This document shows positions 13,313-17,822 of a stretch of 17,822 bases of DNA, one piece after another. The DNA is from Dehalococcoidales bacterium (GTDB lineage Bacteria > Chloroflexota > Dehalococcoidia > Dehalococcoidales > RBG-16-60-22), in NCBI GenBank assembly GCA_030628245.1, contig DAOVRI010000007.1, positions 1 to 17,822 on the forward strand. The letters run 5' to 3'. The notes below the pieces were generated by a model. That model was not told where the DNA came from. It did not search any database and worked only from the letters and a program-made list of their open reading frames with translations. Numbering within the stretch: position 1 is the stretch's first letter; every line of letters starts with the position of its first letter. The translations under genes were made by a program, and so were the position numbers.

Positions 13313-14225
13313 TTTGAATACCCCCCACGATAAAGCATATCAGTATCCAGGCTGACGCCGCTATCGAGAATAGCTGGACGGAGCCATTAATGGTCTCCGG
13401 CACCAGAGTCGCTTTCACCTCTCCCAGCCGGTAGTGTCCCGGCTTCTCCAGTCGGACATTCAGAGCGCCGGCTATGGCGGCCATCGGCCAGCCGGCATTG
13501 GGACTTTCGGTCCTGGCGTGCTCCCGGAGAGCCGTCCGCCAGGCGTTTCGACCGTTTCCTTTCGCCACAGCGGCCAGGACGAGCAGCAGCGCCGCTATTC
13601 TGGCCGGTATGAAGTTGAGAATATCATCCAGCCTGGCCGCGAACTTGCCGAGATGCTCATATTTCCCATGATAGCCTATCATAGAGTCCATGGTGTTGAC
13701 CACCCGGTAGCCGATAGCCCCCGGGATGCCGAAGAGCAGGAAGTAGAACAGGGGGGCCACCAGGCTATCGCCGCTGCCCTCCGCCACCGATTCCACCGCC
13801 GCCGATACCAGCAGGGGCTCGGGCAGGTCTTTGGTATCCCGGTTGACCAGCGCGCGCAGCTCGTAGCGCGTTTCGTTCAATTTATCGTCCTGTAAAAGTT
13901 TCCTGACCTTCAGCGCCGTGCGCCGCAGTCCCTTGACGGAGAAGGTGCTTTTAAGGATTAGCGCCGCCACGATAATACTGCCAGCCAGGCTGATGTGTCC
14001 GAGATAGAAGAAAATAAAGTAGATGGGAACAACAAATAATGCAACTGTAAATAAGGTCATGCCCATGCCGTAAAGGAACTGGGCAGTGGGGTTGAGTTTC
14101 TGCCCGCCTTTTTCCAGGAATGAGATGACCTTGCCCATCCAGGCCACCGGGTGAATAGCATTGGGCGGGTCGCCCAGCGCCAGGTCGATGGCTACGGCCA
14201 GGGCTATTATCAGTATTATCTCCAT
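13296..14225 (-). CDS. cbiB: Adenosylcobinamide-phosphate synthase CbiB
   Basis: A 309-residue membrane protein that attaches aminopropanol (phosphate) to adenosylcobyric acid. Family motifs are LALGDPPNAIHPVAWMG (15-31) near the N terminus, DTKDLPEP in the middle, and AGWPMAAIAGALNVRLEKPG in the C-terminal part. Several hydrophobic helices (about 1-16, 50-90, 150-170, 209-220, 280-303) fit the known multi-pass topology. It overlaps the end of btuD by ten bases and cobD by seventeen, so the three are likely co-translated. Its direct partner is the product of the next gene, CobD. Confidence 0.95.
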   Translation of the reverse strand: MEIILIIALAVAIDLALGDPPNAIHPVAWMGKVISFLEKGGQKLNPTAQFLYGMGMTLFTVALFVVPIYFIFFYLGHISLAGSIIVAALILKSTFSVKGLRRTALKVRKLLQDDKLNETRYELRALVNRDTKDLPEPLLVSAAVESVAEGSGDSLVAPLFYFLLFGIPGAIGYRVVNTMDSMIGYHGKYEHLGKFAARLDDILNFIPARIAALLLVLAAVAKGNGRNAWRTALREHARTESPNAGWPMAAIAGALNVRLEKPGHYRLGEVKATLVPETINGSVQLFSIAASAWILICFIVGGIQIVVTT

Positions 14226-15028
14226 GACTGTGTTCCGGTTGTTTTGTTCTTGTGGGCGCCCAGCAGCACGGTGGGGAGGCCGTTGACGGGGTGGTTGTAG
14301 ACACAGTTCTCGGCGCCGTAGACCTCCTTGATATTCCGGTCGGTGATAACCTCCGTCGGCGTCCCCTCGGCGAAGATGCGTCTTTCGTTAATCAGGAGCA
14401 GGCGGTCGCAGTACTGCGCCGCCAGATTGAGGTCGTGGACGGCGGCCAGCACCGCGAGGTTGTTCTGCGTGCAGAGCTTTTTGATGAGGTCGAGTATTTC
14501 CACCTGGCGGCCGATATCCAGGTTGGCCGTCGGCTCATCCAGGAGGATAGCCCTGGTTTCCTGCACCAGCACGCGGGCAATCAGCAGACACTGGATTTCC
14601 CCGCCGGAAAGCTCGTTCACCCGGCGGTTAGCTAGCTCGTCGGTGCCCGTCTTTTCCATAGCCTGCCAGGCGATTGCCCAGTCGCGGCGGCCTTCGGACT
14701 GGAACAGGCCCAGGTGCGGATTCCTGCCCATGAGCACTATCTCGAAGGCGGTAAAGGTGCTGGGCAGCAGCGGTAACTGCGGGACTACCCCGACCATGCG
14801 GGCCAGTTCCCGCCTCGGTATATCGGTTATCTTGCGTCGGTCAATCAGTATCTTGCCCGACTCGGGACTGATGACGTGACTCAGCGCCTTGATGATGGTC
14901 GATTTGCCCGAGCCGTTGGGGCCGATGAGTCCCACCATCTCTCCCGGTGATACTTTCAGGTTTATATCCTCCAGCACCGGGTGGTGGTCATAGCCCAGCG
15001 TTACCTTCTGCATTTCCAGTTCTATCAT
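14216..15028 (-). CDS. btuD: Corrinoid ABC transporter ATP-binding protein
   Basis: A 270-residue ABC ATPase of the iron-siderophore/cobalamin (FecE/BtuD) type. Walker A is GPNGSGKST (36-44), Q-loop Gln84, signature LSGGE (140-144), Walker B ILLDEP (161-166) and switch His198 in AAVHDLNLAAQYCDR. A C-terminal extension of about 30 residues (YNHPVNGLPTVLLGAHKNK) is common in archaeal and Chloroflexota members. Specificity for corrinoids is inferred from the riboswitch and the cob genes behind it. The ATG has GAGG upstream. A 132-base gap with two hairpins separates it from btuC. Confidence 0.92.
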   Translation of the reverse strand: MIELEMQKVTLGYDHHPVLEDINLKVSPGEMVGLIGPNGSGKSTIIKALSHVISPESGKILIDRRKITDIPRRELARMVGVVPQLPLLPSTFTAFEIVLMGRNPHLGLFQSEGRRDWAIAWQAMEKTGTDELANRRVNELSGGEIQCLLIARVLVQETRAILLDEPTANLDIGRQVEILDLIKKLCTQNNLAVLAAVHDLNLAAQYCDRLLLINERRIFAEGTPTEVITDRNIKEVYGAENCVYNHPVNGLPTVLLGAHKNKTTGTQSWR

Positions 15029-15068
15029 ATCAGGCCTCAGATAATCGTCCTGTGAGTATTATTCTACC

Positions 15069-15139
15069 TCACCCCCTGTGTCCCCCTCTCCTTCAAAGGA
15101 GAGGGGGAAGAATCTTGTAAGAGGGGCTTTGCCCCTCTT
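15069..15139. repeat. Double-hairpin intergenic repeat (REP/MITE-like)
   Basis: CCCCCTCTCC (15082-15091) pairs with GGAGAGGGGG (15098-15107), and AAGAGGGGC (15119-15127) pairs with GCCCCTCTT (15131-15139). The unit opens with CTCACCCCC (15068-15076). This composition resembles widespread short intergenic repeats I recall from Dehalococcoidia and other bacteria. It splits btuC from btuD inside the operon, so it may modulate the downstream mRNA rather than end it; neither hairpin is followed by a clean T-run on the minus strand. Confidence 0.6.
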
Positions 15140-15160
15140 GGGCTCTCCTTATTTAAAGCA

Positions 15161-16237
15161 TCAGAAAATTGCCTTTTTACGCCGCCGCAGCAGGTAGAGG
15201 AAGAAGGGGGCGCCTAAGATAGCGGTAATCACCCCGATGGGTATCTCCGTGGGGGACAGCACGGTACGCGCCACCAGGTCGGTGAGAATCATGAAAATAG
15301 CCCCGGTCAGCACCGCCAGCGGCAGTAAAAAGCGGTGGTCGGCTCCCCATATCAGCCGGACGGCATGGGGAATAATAATACCGACGAATCCTATTGTCCC
15401 CACGAAAGAAACGCTGGCGGCCGTAATCAGGGTGGCCGCCGCCAGCAGAATGAGCTTTAATTTTTCCACGTTGACGCCCAGCTGCTGCGCCTGCTCCTCG
15501 TCGAGCTGCATGACGTTGAGAATCCGGGCGAAAATAATGATAACCGCCGTCCCCACGACTATATAGGGCAGGACGACTGTTATTTCCGACCACTGGCTCA
15601 TGGAGAAGCTGCCCATCAGCCAGAAGATAATGCCGTGCATCTTGTCCCCGCTGGAGATGATGAGGTAGGAGACGATTGACCCCAGCAGGGCACTCAGCGC
15701 CACCCCGGCCAGAATCAGTGTGGTTACGGGGAGGGTCTTGCCCACCCTTGCCAGCAGGTAGACGGTGACGGTAGCGAGCAGCGCCCCGCAGAAAGCGAGC
15801 AGGGGAATGAGGCCGAATCCGGCGATATTCCAGGCAACCGGCAGCAGGAAACCGATGACAGCCCCCAGCGAGGCACCTTGGGCCACACCGATGAGATAGG
15901 GGTCGGCGAGGGGATTGCGGAAGAGTCCCTGGTAAGTGGCCCCGGCGGTGGCCAGGGCGGCGCCGACCAGTCCGGCGAGGATGACCCGCGGCAGGCGTAT
16001 CTCCAGAACGATGGTGGCAATGACGCTCTGCCAGGTCTGGGCAATATCCACAAACGGCAGCCTGTCCAGAAGGATGCTGAACGTGGTCGAGAACGGTATT
16101 TGAACGCTGCCGATGCTGGTCGCCAGCGCTATGACCACTATCAATGCCGCGGATAGCCCCAGGAGGCTGTAGATACGCGTACGCCTTCCCGAAAAGTACG
16201 TGCCGGCTGGCGACTCTAGAGTTTGATTAAGTGACAT
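15161..16237 (-). CDS. btuC: Corrinoid ABC transporter permease
   Basis: A 358-residue membrane permease of the FecCD/BtuC family, which forms the transport channel as a homodimer. The strongly conserved stretch RLPRVILAGLVGAALATAGA continues with TYQGLFRNPLADPYLIG (81-117). A second landmark near the C terminus is GFVGIIIPHAVRLIWG, the loop that contacts the ATPase. Roughly nine to ten hydrophobic segments are visible, the normal number. It begins 21 bases after btuF. The ribosome binding site is weak, so it may rely on btuF translation. Confidence 0.93.
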   Translation of the reverse strand: MSLNQTLESPAGTYFSGRRTRIYSLLGLSAALIVVIALATSIGSVQIPFSTTFSILLDRLPFVDIAQTWQSVIATIVLEIRLPRVILAGLVGAALATAGATYQGLFRNPLADPYLIGVAQGASLGAVIGFLLPVAWNIAGFGLIPLLAFCGALLATVTVYLLARVGKTLPVTTLILAGVALSALLGSIVSYLIISSGDKMHGIIFWLMGSFSMSQWSEITVVLPYIVVGTAVIIIFARILNVMQLDEEQAQQLGVNVEKLKLILLAAATLITAASVSFVGTIGFVGIIIPHAVRLIWGADHRFLLPLAVLTGAIFMILTDLVARTVLSPTEIPIGVITAILGAPFFLYLLRRRKKAIF

Positions 16238-16258
16238 ATATTAAACTGTTCCCGCTTT

Positions 16259-17197
16259 TTATTTAAAAAGCTCCGGGTGTATGAATCCGGCGAACTGTTC
16301 CAGGGCCTCGACGATTCGCGGAGTGGGACGGCCGGCTAAGTCGGAGTTAACGGAATAAATGCGGCCATTCTGGCGGGCATCCGTATCCTTTAACCTCTCT
16401 TCGGTCTGGATATACTCAAAGGTCAGCTCTCCGCCACTGCCGTGACCGGAGCCGGCAATCATCACCTGGGGATTGCTGGCAATCACCACTTCCAGGCTGA
16501 TGGTGGCATACCTGTCGAGGTCATCGGCAACATTAATGCCTCCGGCCGTCCGTATGAACTCGTCTTGCAGGGTCCCTGCGCCGGCTGCCATCAGCGGGTC
16601 GTGCCATACGATGTAGAGGGCGTGCGACTTCTCCGCCTCGGTCAGCGTGCCCGTCTTATCGGTCACGGCTTTAATGTGACTCTGCATATCGGCTACCAGG
16701 CTGGCAGCTGCCTCTTCGGCACCGGTAACCTTTCCTATCAAAGTTATCGACTCGATTACCTCGTCGATTGTCGTGGGATTTACAGCTACAACGGTAAAAC
16801 CTTTAGCTTCAAGCTGGGGGATAACTTCAGCTTCGTGAATATTCGTAGCCAGTATGAGGTCCGGGTCCATTGCCACAACTTCTTCTATATTAGGCGTGCT
16901 GAAACCGCCGATGCTCGGTTTCTCTTCGGCTTCCGGCGGATAGTTGCAGTAATCGGTTACGGCCACCAGGCGGTCGCCCAGTCCGAGCGCGTACAGGGTC
17001 TCGGTATGGCTCGGGGCGAGAGACACGATTCTCTGCGGGTTGGTAGTCTCCAGCGTTACCGTTCTTCCCAACTGGTCTATGATGAGGACAGGTGTCATGG
17101 GCAGGTCTTCAGACGTGGTTGTGCAGGATGCCAGGAGACTTGAGAAAAGGAAGGCTACCAGACAAATTACGCCAAGTTTTTTAAATGTCCTTTTCAT
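16259..17197 (-). CDS. btuF: Corrinoid-binding lipoprotein (periplasmic binding protein)
   Basis: A 312-residue substrate-binding protein. The signal peptide has basic KRTFKK, a hydrophobic core and a lipobox LASC with Cys25, so it is probably a lipid-anchored binding protein outside the membrane. The mature part shows the BtuF/FhuD-type fold: IVSLAPSHTETLYALGLGDR, then VTDYCNYPPEA, then IGGFSTPNIEEVVAMDPDLI, and a C-terminal GRPTPRIVEALEQFA. It delivers corrinoid to BtuC/BtuD. AAGGAG six bases before the ATG is a strong ribosome binding site. As the first gene after the cobalamin riboswitch it should be the most directly repressed by cobalamin. Confidence 0.93.
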   Translation of the reverse strand: MKRTFKKLGVICLVAFLFSSLLASCTTTSEDLPMTPVLIIDQLGRTVTLETTNPQRIVSLAPSHTETLYALGLGDRLVAVTDYCNYPPEAEEKPSIGGFSTPNIEEVVAMDPDLILATNIHEAEVIPQLEAKGFTVVAVNPTTIDEVIESITLIGKVTGAEEAAASLVADMQSHIKAVTDKTGTLTEAEKSHALYIVWHDPLMAAGAGTLQDEFIRTAGGINVADDLDRYATISLEVVIASNPQVMIAGSGHGSGGELTFEYIQTEERLKDTDARQNGRIYSVNSDLAGRPTPRIVEALEQFAGFIHPELFK

Positions 17198-17218
17198 TTT
17201 ATCTCCTTTTTACTTCCT

Positions 17219-17250
17219 AAAAACTAAACCCCTCGTCTCCAGACGAGGGG
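17219..17250 (-). terminator. Riboswitch-controlled intrinsic terminator
   Basis: On the minus strand, CCCCTCGTC and GACGAGGGG (17242-17250 and 17229-17237 on the plus strand) form a perfect 9-base-pair stem with a 4-base loop, followed by a U-rich tail (17219-17228). It lies between the cobalamin aptamer and btuF, so it is the likely expression platform: cobalamin binding would favour termination. Confidence 0.8.
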
Positions 17251-17271
17251 TAACCGGACTTAACAAAAAGT

Positions 17272-17424
17272 CCTACCACTCCCCGCGGAGTTATGTAGGC
17301 TGTTCAGAGGCTGGCGTTCTGACTTATGGTGGTTGAGCCATCAATCACAGTGGCGCGGCCGCGTCGGGTTTTCACCGACTTGCTCTCCAGTTAGGCCCTC
17401 GCTTGCGCTCGGGCGCCCCTGTTT
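17272..17424 (-). ncRNA. Cobalamin riboswitch aptamer
   Basis: Read on the minus strand, the element contains the hallmark blocks of a cobalamin riboswitch: GTCGGTGAAAACCCGAC, GCGGCCGCGCCACTGTGA (17344-17361 on the plus strand) and the B12 box AAGTCAGAACGCCAGCC (17309-17325). The hairpin at 17272-17299 has a GCGG loop that can base-pair with CCGC in the central loop (17355-17358), consistent with the kissing-loop interaction known in this class. It sits about 13 bases after the predicted -10 and upstream of btuF, so the whole cobalamin operon should be repressed when cobalamin is plentiful. Confidence 0.93.
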
Positions 17425-17444
17425 ACGTATTCAATTGTGCTATG

Positions 17445-17473
17445 AGTATACAGTATGTAGTATAAAAAATCAA
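17445..17473 (-). promoter_or_regulatory. Promoter of the cobalamin operon
   Basis: On the minus strand, TTGATT (17468-17473) and TATACT (17445-17450) are separated by exactly 17 bases. Transcription should begin near 17438, just before the riboswitch. The palindrome TTACCG-G-CGGTAA (17478-17490) lies just upstream and may be an operator or a short terminator hairpin for the response-regulator gene. Confidence 0.75.
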
Positions 17474-17494
17474 GCCGTTACCGGCGGTAAATAT

Positions 17495-17822
17495 TTAAGT
17501 AATTTTTTGTCGGGTACGCCTCAGCTTGGCACGGATTCGGGCTATGAACGACCGCATGCCGAAGGGCTTGCGGATAAAATCGTCGGCGCCGAGAGACAGA
17601 GCCTTCCGTAACGATTCCACTTCATGTCCTGTCGAAAGCATGATAATAGGAACGTCAGAATGCTCCCGCATGTGTTCGATAACCTGAAAGCTGTCCACCC
17701 CCGGTGTCATTGTGTCCAGAATGACCAGGTCCGGGTCTATTTTATCCATGAGATTTACTGCCGAGTCGCCATCAGCCACGATAACGGTATCGAAGCCTTC
17801 CAGCTCAAGGGTGCGATTCAGC
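17495..17822 (-). CDS. Response regulator receiver protein, 5' end beyond window
   Basis: The reading frame is open to the right edge, so the N terminus is missing. The visible part begins LNRTLELEGFDTVIVADGDS and is a CheY-like receiver domain. DLVILDTMTPG holds the phosphorylated Asp, PIIMLST the conserved Ser/Thr, and DDFIRKPF the conserved Lys. It stops soon after the domain with a basic tail (KLRRTRQKIT) and has no DNA-binding output domain, unlike OmpR-type regulators. It may act as a stand-alone receiver or be a truncated regulator. It precedes the cobalamin operon on the same strand but is probably a separate transcript, because that operon has its own promoter. Confidence 0.85.
   Translation of the reverse strand, partial: LNRTLELEGFDTVIVADGDSAVNLMDKIDPDLVILDTMTPGVDSFQVIEHMREHSDVPIIMLSTGHEVESLRKALSLGADDFIRKPFGMRSFIARIRAKLRRTRQKIT

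Noticed and set aside
1..17822. tRNA or rRNA genes, or a tRNA-type attachment site for the accessory region
   Set aside because: I found no cloverleaf-like sequence or rRNA motif by eye, so no insertion site could be assigned.

Overview
The window reads as a chromosomal segment of an uncultured bacterium, most likely Dehalococcoidia (Chloroflexota). The evidence is the compact corrinoid-salvage operon btuFCD-cbiB-cobD-cobT-cobS-cobQ-cobU, which as I recall resembles clusters in Dehalococcoides relatives, together with a DUF5679 mini-protein, a GYD-domain protein and a receiver-only response regulator. Bacterial features (CobU rather than archaeal CobY, a cobalamin riboswitch with intrinsic terminator, -35/-10 promoters) argue against an archaeon. 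The lineage is inferred from gene content only.

Region 1 (1 to about 3350, + strand) is accessory DNA. It holds a run of very small genes, two with Cys-pair zinc-binding motifs, followed by a Zot/HerA-like P-loop ATPase and a DUF932-like protein. Three small genes are each preceded by a similarly built folded element (outer arm, internal loop, inner hairpin, a GG(G/A)CGGT-type 3' arm, then an AGGGGG Shine-Dalgarno). The DUF932-like gene is bracketed by 13-base AT-rich inverted repeats, and an 18-pair hairpin and an intrinsic terminator follow it. No integrase, replication protein or boundary is visible, and the left edge lies outside the window.

Region 2 (3350 to 6470) is a patchwork: a DUF5679 gene with a strong terminator, a conspicuously AT-rich 462-codon minus-strand gene whose repeats look like prenyltransferase/terpene-cyclase (alpha/alpha toroid) repeats, a short tandem repeat array rich in GGTCA/TGACC, and about 1 kb with no convincing gene but several hairpins.

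Region 3 (6478 to 8260, - strand) is a small gene set behind a good promoter: a GYD protein, a small membrane protein, a TrmH/SpoU RNA methyltransferase and an overlapping small unknown.

Region 4 (8257 to 17473, - strand) is the cobalamin operon. A TTGATT-N17-TATACT promoter leads into a cobalamin riboswitch with terminator, then BtuF (lipoprotein), BtuC and BtuD (corrinoid import), CbiB and CobD (aminopropanol arm), CobT (lower-ligand activation), CobS (final condensation), CobQ (cobyric acid amidation) and CobU (GDP activation). Most junctions overlap by 4 to 17 bases, so translation is probably coupled. No corrin-ring synthesis genes are present here, which fits import and remodelling rather than de novo synthesis. 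A partial response regulator lies at the right edge.
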